In this document: piece by piece, positions 22,715 to 33,049 of the stretch
Numbering within the stretch: the stretch's first letter is position 1
Layout of the letters: every line of letters begins with the position of its first letter
Made by a program: the position numbers and the translations under genes
Origin: Apirhabdus apintestini
Lineage (GTDB): Bacteria > Pseudomonadota > Gammaproteobacteria > Enterobacterales > Enterobacteriaceae
Length of the DNA stretch: 64,000 nt
NCBI GenBank assembly: GCA_033977085.1
Contig: CP138906.1
Span: 1,674,001 to 1,738,000 of the forward strand
Direction of reading: 5' to 3'
Notes under the pieces: model-generated
What the model saw: only the letters and a program-made list of their open reading frames with translations
Databases searched by the model: none
Told to the model about the DNA's origin: nothing

Positions 22715-22728
22715 TTGATATGCGTCAA
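22715..22728 (-). promoter_or_regulatory. FNR box upstream of fnr
   Basis: TTGATATGCGTCAA matches the FNR consensus TTGAT-N4-ATCAA at nine of ten positions. It lies 20 bp before the fnr start codon, fitting the known negative autoregulation of fnr. Confidence 0.75.
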
Positions 22729-22844
22729 TTTTAACATCTTTTTGCTTTACAGGTAAGAGTGGAAAACGAGCAAAAAGCGTGCACCTGACATTTTTCTCAT
22801 TCTTTAGCAGGTTAGCTTCGTAAATATTCTTAGCCAGTAAGAGG

Positions 22845-23359
22845 TTATAGCAATAGATATCCTTCGTGGCGTAATAGCCACTCTTTTCGTGCAATGCCTC
22901 CCGCATAGCTTTCATGGTACCGTTACTACCGATGACCCGATGACAGGGAACAACGATACTAATGGGATTCGCGCCGTTGGCAGCACCCACGGCGCGCGCA
23001 GCGCCTGGGCGCCCAAGCTGAGAGGCCAACTCGCCGTAGTGCATAACCTGTCCGCAGGGGATGGTGCGCAGCGCTCGCCAGACTTCACGCTGAAATTCGG
23101 TACCGGCTGTTGCCGTTGGCAGTGTCTCAATAATATGCAAATCACCGGAAAAATAATGTTGAAGCTTTACGCTTAACTCACCCGGGTTTCGACATAAACG
23201 CCGTTCGTAGCCTGAAGCGCGATAGTGAATATCCAGTGATTGCGCCATACGATGTCCATATTCTTCCCACTCAACGGCACGTAAATTGAACGCTTCATCG
23301 CACAAAATGCATAACGTTCCCATTGGGGTATCAATTTTATCTTCGAGGAGCGTAAGCAA
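22845..23359 (-). pseudogene. ogt: Ogt, O6-methylguanine-DNA methyltransferase (one frameshift near C-terminus)
   Basis: Constitutive suicide repair enzyme that takes alkyl groups from O6-guanine. The acceptor-cysteine motif is clear in ISIVVPCHRVIGSNG. The frame breaks at 22910-22912 (AAA on the coding strand should be AAAA). The corrected end reads SYAGGIARKEWLLRHEGYLLL, with the stop at 22845. The corrected length is 171 residues, identical to E. coli Ogt. It is adjacent to fnr, as in other enterics. Confidence 0.93.
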
Positions 23360-23685
23360 CTGATGTGTCCTTGTTTTTGCAATATCCGGAGGGCATAAGA
23401 TAACACATCGCTTATTCCTGAAACCAGCGCAGGCTGCGTTGCAGCAAAACGAAATATGCGATCTATTTTCATGTTTAATGCTTAAAAGTGTTTCACGCGG
23501 GAAGAGATGTTCAGGGCGGGCTTTAGCTATGTTAAGATACCGTCACTTCTGCTCAATACAGTTATCGTCGAGCGTAAGTTATGCTGTTTTAGCGCGCAAA
23601 AAAATGAATGCTGATTAAGCAAAAGCGCGCAATTAATCTTTAGTTTTGCTTTCTTTTTACCCCTTAGGAATCGTGGGGCTTTATT
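23360..23685. other. intergenic region upstream of ogt
   Basis: 326 bp between the ogt start and the divergent small membrane-protein gene. It is AT-rich towards the right end, and promoters for both are expected. Nothing else recognised. Confidence 0.4.
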
Positions 23686-24036
23686 ATGTTGACAAATACA
23701 TACCGCAATCAAATTCGTCTGCGTGGCTGGTCTGATCTAGAGCGGCGTTATCGGCTACCGATCATTATTTTTGTTTTATCCTTAATCGGGGCATTGGGCT
23801 GGTCAGCGTTTTATCATTACACGCTATTTATACAGGCGGATAGCGCGCGTGCAGCAGCCTTAACCAAAGCGCAAATGCAGGAAAAGACCATTCACGAACT
23901 GCTGCATCGCCAGCAGGTGCTTAGCGGGCAGGAGCAACAGCAGGCCAGGGAGTTGGCTGATGCCCGTGCCACAATTCGCCGCCTTCAGACTGAGTACGAT
24001 AACTCACACTCTATGGCCGAACATTCTGCGCTGTAA
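23686..24036 (+). CDS. small single-pass membrane protein with coiled-coil tail, unknown function
   Basis: 116 residues that I do not recognise. Residues 1-22 are basic (YRNQIRLRGWSDLERRYR). One hydrophobic segment spans about 24-45. The remainder (from about 52) is rich in Gln, Glu, Ala and Arg with a heptad-like pattern (LLHRQQVLSGQEQQQAREL), suggesting a coiled coil in the periplasm or cytosol. Its layout resembles small envelope or division-associated proteins, but there is no motif to prove this. It lies 77 bp upstream of smrA in the same direction and could share a transcript. Confidence 0.6.
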   Translation: MLTNTYRNQIRLRGWSDLERRYRLPIIIFVLSLIGALGWSAFYHYTLFIQADSARAAALTKAQMQEKTIHELLHRQQVLSGQEQQQARELADARATIRRLQTEYDNSHSMAEHSAL

Positions 24037-24113
24037 CGGTATTTAAAGCGGCTCTCGACGGTAACGCGCTATGTTTATATGGTATAGCGCGACGAATACT
24101 GGAGATAACACCG

Positions 24114-24689
24114 ATGTCCCTGGACGATAAAACCGAGTTCCTTCATGCCATGGAGGAGAATGACGTCACTCCCTTAACAGCATGTTCCACAAACGTGTAT
24201 TGGGCAAAAACCGTGCCATCGTCCAGGCGTTCGCGCACAGATATACGGCAATTAGATAATTTTCTTACTACAGGTTTTCTGGATATTGTTGCACTGGATA
24301 CGCCGTTATTTTTTTACCGTGAAGGTGTGCAAATTGGAGTTCAGGATAAATTGCGCCTGGGTAAATATCCTCGGGAAGCTAGCCTGAATCTCATTCGACT
24401 TACGGTCGAAGAGTGTCGCCAGCATCTGTTTGAATTTATTCGCCGTAGCTATGCGGATGAGAAGCGTAATCTACTGATTATTCATGGGCGAGGGCGTAAT
24501 TCACAGTCTCACGCAAATATTGTGCGTAGTTATCTGGCACGCTGGCTGCCAGAATTTGAGGAGATTCAGGCGTTTTGCTGCGCTCAGCCAAGGCACGGTG
24601 GAGAAGGTGCCTGCTATGTGGCGCTGAAGAAATCCCCGCAGTCAAAACTGGATAACCGTGAACGTCATGCTACCCGGCGCCGTATCTGA
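24114..24689 (+). CDS. smrA: SmrA (YdaL), Smr-domain endonuclease-like protein
   Basis: Intact 191-residue small MutS-related (Smr) domain protein (187 in E. coli). The domain core is IIHGRGRNSQSHANIVRSYL with the HGRG signature, preceded by LRLGKYPREASLNLIRLTVEE. Smr proteins have nicking nuclease activity on DNA or RNA. The N-terminal ~60 residues contain LDNFLTTGFLDIVAL, typical of YdaL. It starts at 24114 after a GGAGATAAC site. Confidence 0.93.
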   Translation: MSLDDKTEFLHAMEENDVTPLTACSTNVYWAKTVPSSRRSRTDIRQLDNFLTTGFLDIVALDTPLFFYREGVQIGVQDKLRLGKYPREASLNLIRLTVEECRQHLFEFIRRSYADEKRNLLIIHGRGRNSQSHANIVRSYLARWLPEFEEIQAFCCAQPRHGGEGACYVALKKSPQSKLDNRERHATRRRI

Positions 24690-24871
24690 CATTCTATGTG
24701 ATAGCCCTGGCGGATGGCTGAATATGCAGCGTTCGCGGCCGCGAAATTTGGAATAGTATTCTGCACTAAGTTTACAGCAATAAACTATTTGTACCATTTG
24801 GACAGCATAAAAGATGCTATTAGAATAGTATAATTGTTTATAATGAATTAGCGCTGAGGAACAATATATTA

Positions 24872-25543
24872 TTAATAAGAGCCAAAGCGTTTAATCTCAC
24901 TAATAGGTCTGTAAAAATGTCTTTTTCTGTCCACCTCTACTTTTTCAATGTCGCTCATACTGGTATGTTGATAACCAATACATGGATATATGCCATACCA
25001 ATTATCTTTGGACATTAGCTTCATCCAATTAGTATCAATGCCGGCCTTATTCCGCTTCTCGCCATTCTCAAGAAGGTACACAGACTGACCATAATTATGT
25101 AATAGTTTTTGATAATAATGACGTTGGACAATATAACTATTTGCCAGATAGGCAAATTCAACTTTATATGTATAATCCATTCTCTCTTTGATAATAAAAT
25201 AACTTGCCGACAAAAATGCCACATCCCAATTTATATTTTGCAAATTCCTAAAGAAAGTATTCGTTCTTTCAGAAATATCCGGGTCGGTATTAAACATCAT
25301 ATCGTCTTCAAGGATGAGCACGTTCTTCCATTGATTGATTTGCGCCATCACTAATGCGCTGAGATGTGATTTGGCACAACCGAGGGCACCATTGGTATCC
25401 TCAATCGCTGCAAAACGGATGATTTTATCTTCGGGAACCCCGACTCTTTTTAATTCTGCTTCAATATGCTTTCTGCGATCTACTCGCTTTTCCAGATTAA
25501 TATAAATAATTTTATCAATAAAATCCCATTGTATCATTTTCAT
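24872..25543 (-). CDS. glycosyltransferase family 25-like protein
   Basis: 223 residues resembling LPS-biosynthesis GT25 enzymes. It opens with the family strand DKIIYINLEKRVDRRKHIEA. It has the GALGCAKSHLSAL segment near residue 53 and the acidic LILEDDMMF motif near residue 77, as expected for a nucleotide-sugar/metal site. The acceptor is unknown, possibly a surface glycan. The second ATG at 25537 has better spacing to GGAAGGG than the first at 25543. The gene is visibly more AT-rich than its neighbours and has no counterpart in the E. coli order, so it was probably acquired horizontally. Confidence 0.75.
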   Translation of the reverse strand: MKMIQWDFIDKIIYINLEKRVDRRKHIEAELKRVGVPEDKIIRFAAIEDTNGALGCAKSHLSALVMAQINQWKNVLILEDDMMFNTDPDISERTNTFFRNLQNINWDVAFLSASYFIIKERMDYTYKVEFAYLANSYIVQRHYYQKLLHNYGQSVYLLENGEKRNKAGIDTNWMKLMSKDNWYGIYPCIGYQHTSMSDIEKVEVDRKRHFYRPISEIKRFGSY

Positions 25544-26063
25544 TACCCTTCCATAAAATATGGTAGTTTAAACGAGTGTGCGGGGAAGTAGAGCGATAAT
25601 GATTGTAATGGTTATATTTTGAGATTTATGCCCGTTAGCTTCATCTCGGCATAATGATGGCTACACAATATTACTAGATTACTAGATTACTAGATTACTA
25701 GATTACTAGATTACTAGATTACTAGATTACTAGTGGGAGAGGGTGTCGCCTTTCTAATATAGAATGGTTTTCTGCAGCTATTATGCCAGGCTGAATATAT
25801 TGTTTGGTGAATAAACGAGGGTGTTTCTTATCATAATTTATTTGATTAAATAGCGAGGGGTAATTTTATATTAGAAATATAGGTTCAGTGATATAACTCA
25901 TATTTCTAATGCTGCAATCTATTCAAAGTTTAGGTTACAGCCCGTTTTACCGTATGTAAGCCGCCTGCGAAATAAGTAAACAGCCTGTTATTTAATCCCG
26001 ATGCCCAGATTGCTATACTGCGGTTTCGCGCTAAGTCAAAGGCAGCTAAAAGAAAGAGGGGCT
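25544..26063. other. AT-rich spacer with a tandem repeat
   Basis: 520 bp without a gene between the glycosyltransferase and the HAD phosphatase. It contains the 8-bp tandem array listed separately and is AT-rich on both sides of it. Confidence 0.5.
25671..25733. repeat. 8-bp tandem repeat TTACTAGA, about 7.9 copies
   Basis: 63 bp made of eight perfect or near-complete repeats of TTACTAGA with no interruption. Each unit contains CTAG, a tetranucleotide normally rare in enteric DNA. It lies in non-coding DNA about 130 bp upstream of the glycosyltransferase start and 330 bp before the HAD gene. Being 8-bp, length changes here would not keep a reading frame. Confidence 0.95.
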
Positions 26064-26884
26064 ATGAAAGTTAAACTTATCGCAGTGGATATGGACGGTA
26101 CTTTTCTGAATGACCGGAAGCAGTACGACAAACAGCGTTTTCTTGAGCAATATGCAGCATTGAAAGCACAGGGTATTAAATTTGTGGTTGCCAGCGGTAA
26201 TCAGTATTACCAGCTCGTTTCTTTTTCCCTGAGATTCGGCATGAAATTGCTTTTGTTGCTGAAAATGGCGCGTTAATTTACGACAACGATATCCAACTCT
26301 GGCATGCAGAGTTGACCCATCAGCAATACCTTTCGGTCCTGAAAGCACTGGCAGAGTTCCCAGAAATTAATTATGTCGCCTGTGGCCTGAAAAGCGCTTA
26401 CGCTCACGCTAATGTGCCTCAGGCATTTCGCGATGTAATGCAACGGCACTATCATCGTCTGGCGTATTGCGAAGATCTTACCCAAGTGGATGATATTATT
26501 TTAAAATTCGCGCTGAGCCTGCCAGATGCGGATATACCTGAATTGGTCCAGCGATTGCACCACGCGCTTGATGGAATAGTTAAGCCGGTGACCAGTGGGT
26601 TTGGCTTTGTAGACCTGATTATTCCGGGCGCCCATAAAGCAGGCGGTATACAGAGGCTATTGGCTCGCTGGAATATTTCTGCGCAGGAGTGCGTCGCCGT
26701 TGGCGATAGTGCAAATGATATCGAAATGCTTTCTTTCGTTGGCTATCCTTTTGCCATGGAAAACGCGGTGAGTGATGTAAAAGCCGTCGCGCGTTACCAA
26801 ACCTCATCTAATAATGATGATGGGGTGCTGCGTATTATCGATAAGATCCTGCATCAGGAGCCGCCATTTCAGACAGAACGGTAA
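26064..26884 (+). pseudogene. YbiV-like HAD-IIB (Cof-type) sugar phosphatase (one frameshift)
   Basis: HAD-superfamily hydrolase. Motif I is VDMDGTFLND with the nucleophile and acid aspartates at residues 9 and 11. Motif II is VVASGNQYYQL, and the late motif is AVGDSANDIEML. It is closest to E. coli YbiV, which dephosphorylates sugar phosphates. A T run near 26222 (five, needs six) splits it after QLVSFF. The corrected length is 273 residues. The start at 26064 follows AGAAAGAGGGG. It is not at the ybiV locus of E. coli, so it may be a paralogue. Confidence 0.85.
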
Positions 26885-27312
26885 GCGTAAATGGTGCAGG
26901 GGCTCACGGTGCCCGGCACCACCTTTACATAACCCAATTATTCAGAACTGCTAATGCATAGGATATTTATTACGCACATGTTCTCATGATTAAGGTACCG
27001 GCCATTAATCGTATTCAGCCTCATTTTTTCAATTATGAAAAATATAAAGAATATTGCTAGTGAGTAATTAAACGCCAGGTGAAGCCATTATGGCTGATTA
27101 TTATAGCGTTGGATAATATTGACATCTGGTTTAAATAAAGCGGTTACTAAAAATTATTGATTAAACAGGGTGTAATAAGGGGCCAACAGTAAAGTAGTAC
27201 AAAGCTATTGGTATAAATAGTGGTATATGATAAAACACATCGCGTGTGTAGCTATCGGAGACTCTTTTTCCGCAGTGATGAGAAGCAAGGGCGGAGAAAA
27301 TTAATCTGCATT
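26885..27312. other. AT-rich region upstream of mdtJI
   Basis: 428 bp without a convincing gene. It is AT-rich and probably holds the mdtJI promoter. Unlike E. coli, no tqsA lies on this side. Confidence 0.4.
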
Positions 27313-27411
27313 ATGAGCGAATTATATAGCGATTTTCGTTATTCTTGGGTTTATGTTCCTCTTTCAATACGCCTTCTTGTTGGTGAACAACACTGGCGCA
27401 CCGCGCTTTAG
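27313..27411 (+). CDS. possible leader peptide upstream of mdtJI (mdtU-like)
   Basis: A 32-residue reading frame (MSELYSDFRYSWVYVPLSIR...) ends 107 bp before mdtJ. E. coli has a 34-residue leader, MdtU, upstream of mdtJI that mediates spermidine-dependent expression. Position and size fit, but I cannot confirm sequence identity. The ribosome site is weak. An in-frame extension to 27220 exists but shows no better initiation signal. Confidence 0.4.
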   Translation: MSELYSDFRYSWVYVPLSIRLLVGEQHWRTAL

Positions 27412-27518
27412 CCCCCATAGAAATAGTACTTTTAGCGCTTTAAACAGCGCGACTTTTCTGGCACGTATGTTTAAACAGCGACTACGTGATGGTTTAACTA
27501 TTTCTCATTGAGTTAAAA

Positions 27519-27878
27519 ATGCGTTACTGGATAATGTTAGGCTTGGCTATCTTAACTGAGGTTACCGGCACTCTTTCTATGAAATGGGCTAGCGAAAGTG
27601 TGAGGATGGACAGCTATGTATTTATGTTGTTTATGATTACGCTCTCTTACCTATTCCTGTCTTTTGCAATTAAACATATTGATCTTGGCGTTGCTTATGC
27701 GCTGTGGGAGGGTATAGGGATCACCGTTATCACTCTTTTTAGCGTATTATTTTTTAATGAAGCCTTATCATTATTAAAGGTTATTGGGTTAACCGTGTTA
27801 ATTACCGGAATTATACTGATAAAAACCGGTATCAGAAAAAATAAAAATCAGCAAGGAAACCGCTATGTCGCTACTTGA
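27519..27878 (+). CDS. mdtJ: MdtJ, SMR-family spermidine exporter subunit
   Basis: Intact 119-residue small multidrug resistance protein with four membrane segments. The conserved membrane-embedded glutamate is in LAILTEVTGTLSMKWA, and the family motif is GVAYALWEGIGI. It forms a heterodimeric spermidine exporter with MdtI. The last 14 bases overlap the mdtI start, indicating translational coupling. Confidence 0.96.
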   Translation: MRYWIMLGLAILTEVTGTLSMKWASESVRMDSYVFMLFMITLSYLFLSFAIKHIDLGVAYALWEGIGITVITLFSVLFFNEALSLLKVIGLTVLITGIILIKTGIRKNKNQQGNRYVAT

Positions 27879-28194
27879 ATGGACACATGTTTTCTGGCTG
27901 ATCTTAGCCGTCGTGCTGGAAATTATTGCCAATATTTTACTGAAGTTCTCTGACGGATTTCGCCGCTGGCTGCCCGGAATATTGTCACTGCTGAGCGTAC
28001 TGTGTGCCTTTAGCGCCCTGGCGCAGGCGGTAAAAGGTATCGAGCTTTCGGTTGCCTACGCGCTGTGGGGAGGGTTTGGCGTTGCGGCCACCGTAGGTGC
28101 CGGTTGGGTTATGTTCGACCAGCGCCTGAACTGGAAAGGCTGGGCAGGGCTTATATTACTGGCTAGTGGAATGTTTTTGCTTAACCTGGCGTAA
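27865..28194 (+). CDS. mdtI: MdtI, SMR-family spermidine exporter subunit
   Basis: Intact 109-residue partner of MdtJ, the E. coli length. The conserved glutamate is in AVVLEIIANILLKFSDGFRR, with VAYALWGGFGVAATV further on. It starts inside mdtJ. Its 3' end overlaps the convergent ydgD reading frame by 14 bp. Confidence 0.96.
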   Translation: MSLLEWTHVFWLILAVVLEIIANILLKFSDGFRRWLPGILSLLSVLCAFSALAQAVKGIELSVAYALWGGFGVAATVGAGWVMFDQRLNWKGWAGLILLASGMFLLNLA

Positions 28195-29045
28195 TTTTTA
28201 TGTAGCGGCTACTGAGCCGCTTTTGTCTTTGCGCCGGTGCCAGCTCTGCAAGCTTATCGCGAAAAGCGGTAACTGCAATCGCTCGGTTATCCGCGCGCTC
28301 GCGATCGGAGGCGGCGGGCGCTGAACTTTGGATGGCTATTAATTGCCATCCTGCGTCGGTTTGCAACAGCAGGGGGAACCGCTGTCTCCCGGAAGAGTAT
28401 CGCAGCGGTGAGACAAAACATTTTGCTGCGGCCAGCCGGTTACCTGGCAATTTCGGTGGGTATACAGGGTGGTTAAATGATCTTCCGGATAGCCTGACTG
28501 AGTGACTTGCCTGTCGGCGGTTTTCAGCGCTTGCGTCAGCGCATTTTTATCGCCGTGGAATAAATTCAGCGGCGTGATACCCGAGGGTGCATATTGCAAA
28601 ACAATGATACCAAAATCCCAGGCCGCTGCGGCAGGCGTTACTATCCAGCCATCACCGTCCGCTTTGAGTTTTTGTTTCAGGGTGTTAGAAACATAGCCTT
28701 GAATCGCATGTATTTCATATAACCACTCACCATTTTGGGCAATGAAGCGCAGCGCTACGGCTTTATCCGGGCGCCCACGCGGCGGCGTAAGCAGACAATG
28801 TCCGGCCGTTAGCGCCATATTGGCGGCAATTAGCGTCGCGGTACATAAATTACCGCTGGCGGTTTCAAGTTGTCCTATCGCATTCCATGGCGTGAGCATC
28901 GGCTTATCTACCGGTTCGCGGTCATCCTGACCAAAAAAAGCGTTGTTATTTCGGCATTGGAGATCGTATTGGCCGTATCGGCAGCGAGGCTGCTTTGTGA
29001 CAATAGATACAGAGCGCCCAGAACTACCGCAGTGGTTTTGCGCAT
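28181..29045 (-). pseudogene. ydgD: YdgD, exported trypsin-like serine protease (two frameshifts)
   Basis: Secreted S1-family protease homologue with a signal peptide (MRKTTAVVLGALYLLSQSSL). The catalytic His is in LTAGHC, an Asp lies in the AAAWDFGIIVLQ region, and the Ser is in LPGDSGSP. Breaks lie near 28940 (T run 7, needs 8) and near 28373 (C run 5, needs 6). After them it continues as LLLQTDAGWQLIAIQSSAPAA. The restored length is about 288 residues. Its physiological substrate is unknown. IS copy 2 lies about 190 bp upstream of its start. Confidence 0.88.
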
Positions 29046-29317
29046 ATGACTCTCGGGAATAGCGTAGTGAATATTATCTCTGGGATACTATAGTCGGGAA
29101 GTGCGGAAAGTGGGAGTAAAATCAGCGCGCTATGCTACCGCTACCGGGAATAACTGCCAACAAACCCACATATGCCTGGCAGCGCCTGCGGAGCCTTAAA
29201 GCGGCGATAACGTCGCAGCAGCATAATACCGATGTTACCAACGGTGCAAAACTGATCCACCCCAGCGGTTGAAAACTGATCCAGGGTTAATCTGCTCCTC
29301 TGAATACAGGGGAGCTT

Positions 29318-30336
<1,019 letters not shown>

Positions 30337-30340
<4 letters not shown>

Positions 30341-31118
30341 TGGTCGAACTACAACATCAACGGCTGATGGTGCTTGCTGAACAGCCCAGCTGGACAGCCT
30401 TATCGGCGCGGCGCCGGCACTGTCGCAACAGGCAGTGGATCAGGAATGGAGCTATATGGACTTCCTGGAGCACCTGCTACATGAGGAGAAACTGGCCCGG
30501 CATCAGCGTAAACAGGCGATGTACACGCGGATGGCAGCCTTCCCGGCGGTGAAGACGTTCGAGGAATACGACTTCACCTTCGCCACCGGCGCACCTCAGA
30601 AGCAAATCCAGTCGCTGCGTTCCCTGAGCTTCATCGAACGTAACGAAAACATCGTGTTGCTGGGCCCCTCGGGCGTGGGGAAAACACATCTGGCGATAGC
30701 CATGGGCTACGAGGCAGTACGGGCGGGCATCAAGGTTCGCTTCACAACAGCAGCGGACCTGCTGTTACAGCTGTCGACTTCCCAGCGTCAGGGGCGTTAC
30801 AAAACGACACTCAATCGCGGTGTCATGGCCCCCAAACTGCTCATCATCGACGAAATAGGCTATCTGCCGTTCAGCCAGGAAGAGGCAAAGCTGTTCTTCC
30901 AGGTCATTGCCAAACGTTACGAAAAGAGCGCGATGATCCTGACCTCTAACCTGCCGTTCGGGCAGTGGGACCAGACGTTCGCGGGTGATGCAGCCCTGAC
31001 ATCGGCAATGCTGGACCGGATCTTACATCACTCACACGTAGTCCAGATAAAAGGAGAGAGCTATCGACTGAAGCAGAAACGAAAGGCCGGGGTTATAGCG
31101 GAAGCTAATCCTGAGTAA
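30337..31118 (+). pseudogene. istB: IstB-like ATPase of IS copy 2 (N-terminal frameshift)
   Basis: From 30435 onward 227 residues are open and complete, with P-loop LLGPSGVGKTHLA and Walker B LLIIDEIGYL. Only the first ~30 codons are out of frame, because 30385-30399 reads CAGCCCAGCTGG where copy 3 has CAGCTCCAACTGG. This is the copy with the most complete ATPase core. Confidence 0.92.
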
Positions 31119-31186
31119 GCAAGGTGGATCAATATTAGACCGTTGGTGGTGACGGTAAGTGGATCACTTTTTACCCGTTGTTGACA

Positions 31187-31699
31187 ACCGACGCCGTATT
31201 ATTTTATTTGTACCGCCCGGTACCAGAATACAACATATCTGTTCATACGGTGGTCAGGCAGTGGGTTAAGCCATTTTATTAGCAGAATCTTTCAGCGTGA
31301 TTTTTATGTGATATTTGACAGCCTGCGCCTTTTGAACTGCCTGTTTTGCGTGACGCTATTTTTAGCGCGCGGGCCTATTCAGTGTTTATATTGTACTGCG
31401 GTTTTAATCGGCGCCAAGGCAGTCTTATCTCAATCGAATGCCTTTGCAGCCCATCATTGTGGCGGTGAGCCGCGCGAATGTTTTTTCTATTACCGTATTG
31501 TCATCGTTATAAGGCATCGCACTTTTAAAAGAAGCGTGTCTGAATATATGCATCAGCCCTGTGACTTTTCGTAAGTATTTGGTATCGGCGTGTAACGAAA
31601 TATATGGCAGGTGTAGGTATTAGGTGCTTAAAAAGTGTAGCCCAATGGCGAAAAGCGTCATTATCAGCAGCGCGCCAGCCACGCGCCGCTGAAGGAAAG
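31187..31699. other. intergenic region right of IS copy 2
   Basis: 513 bp including the 3' flank of the permease gene. No gene was recognised; an asr-like acid-shock gene expected here from the E. coli order is not present. The minus-strand frame 31620-31889 is a shifted reading of the permease end and was not called. Confidence 0.45.
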
Positions 31700-32927
31700 T
31701 TATCCGGTGAAGATAACCGAAACACAAAGCAGACCGACAATCAGTGTTATCAGATTGCCTGGCGAGCGCCACGGCTTCAGCGCCGGGAAAATAAATGTAG
31801 CCAATGTTGGCATAATGAACAAAATAACGGCAATCATTGGCCCGCTTATTGCTGAAATCATTGAAATAGCATTTGGATTTATACAGCAAACGGTAAAAGT
31901 AATGGCCGATACGCCCATAATTGAAAGTGCGCGATTAAACGCACGGCTCTTTATGATGCCAGCGCGGTTTAACGTTGACTGCAGCATGGCTGTTGCTCCC
32001 TCAATCACGCCGAAGTAAGTCCCCAGGAACGATTTCGACATCGCGATAATGGCGACCACAATGCCGGATATTCCCAGCCATTTCGGCGCGGCTGGCATTG
32101 CAGAAAGGGCGGAAAGAATAGTCACTCCACTTTCTTTAGCATTCTGAATATTATCGGCAGGGATGGCCAGCAGACAACTAAACACAAAAAACAGCACGCT
32201 CAGGCAAATAACCAGGTAAGCGACCTTCATGATTTTTTGCAGTTTGCCATGGCGTTCTCGCCGTAACGCTCTCGTCGGTCAATCGCGAAGGTTGAAATAA
32301 TCGGTGTATGACTGAATGCAAACACCATAACTGGAATAGAGATCCAAATTTCATGCAGAGTATGTGGCGTAACCGTCAGTTGCTGCACAAAGGGGGCCAC
32401 CTGCCAGCTACCGGTTAGCCAGACGGATAAAAACAGGAAATAAGCGATAAGAGGAAATACCAGAAACCCCATTACTTTAATAGTAATATGGCGCCCGGTC
32501 AGGAAAATCAGATTAAGCAAAGCAACGACAATGAAGCTCACCAGGATGCGAATACCCGTAGAGATAGCCATATGCCTGGCAAGCTGTTCTGTAAGCGAAT
32601 TGGTAATCGCGACGGCATAAATCAATATGACCACGAAGAAAGCGACAAAATAGAGCGCATTCAGCGCCTGGCCAATTTTAGGGCCATAATAGTGCTTCAT
32701 GGCGGCGGTAATGCCTTCTCCCGCGGAGCGCCGGAAGTAAGAATGAACTGACACAAAGCCCGATGAGGCCAATACGTTAGCGGCCATGCAACCAGCGTGG
32801 TGATAAGTAAAACCATTGCACCCGCAGAACCTAACTGAACAGGTAAAAACAGCGTACCTGCTCCTACAGCCGTACCATATAAAGCAAAACTCCACAGAGT
32901 TTCGTCTTTCGTCCAAAATTTCGACAT
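31700..32927 (-). pseudogene. HAAAP-family amino-acid permease (SdaC/TdcC-type) (two frameshifts)
   Basis: Hydroxy/aromatic amino-acid permease family. It starts MSKFWTKDETLWSFALYGTA with the signature GAGTLFLPVQLGSAG in the first membrane segment, and about 11 segments follow. FSHTPIISTFAIDRRERYGE is the conserved cytoplasmic loop. Breaks lie near 32730 (TT read as T, SGASAGEGITAA) and near 32236 (A run 6, needs 7, CKKIMKVAYLV). The corrected length is about 409 residues. Likely substrates are serine or threonine, but specificity cannot be read. It is absent from this position in E. coli K-12. Confidence 0.85.
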
Positions 32928-33049
32928 TATCTAAAGTTTAACCGTTAAGACCCAACAAATTGTCGGGCAATTTACCATAATTTCGCAATAATTTCCGGTC
33001 TATCTGTTCGCCGGAGCAGGTGCTAATCAGGGATATCGAGCGCTATATT

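Noticed and set aside
25671..25733. Possible CRISPR array
   Set aside because: Units are 8 bp with no spacers, and no cas gene is nearby. It is a simple tandem repeat.
27220..27312. Longer start for the mdtJI leader frame
   Set aside because: The added residues have no initiation signal and would exceed the known leader size.
31620..31889. 89-codon minus-strand frame with a hydrophobic end after the permease
   Set aside because: Most of it is a shifted reading of the permease C-terminus. The permease already ends in its family-typical way at 31700.
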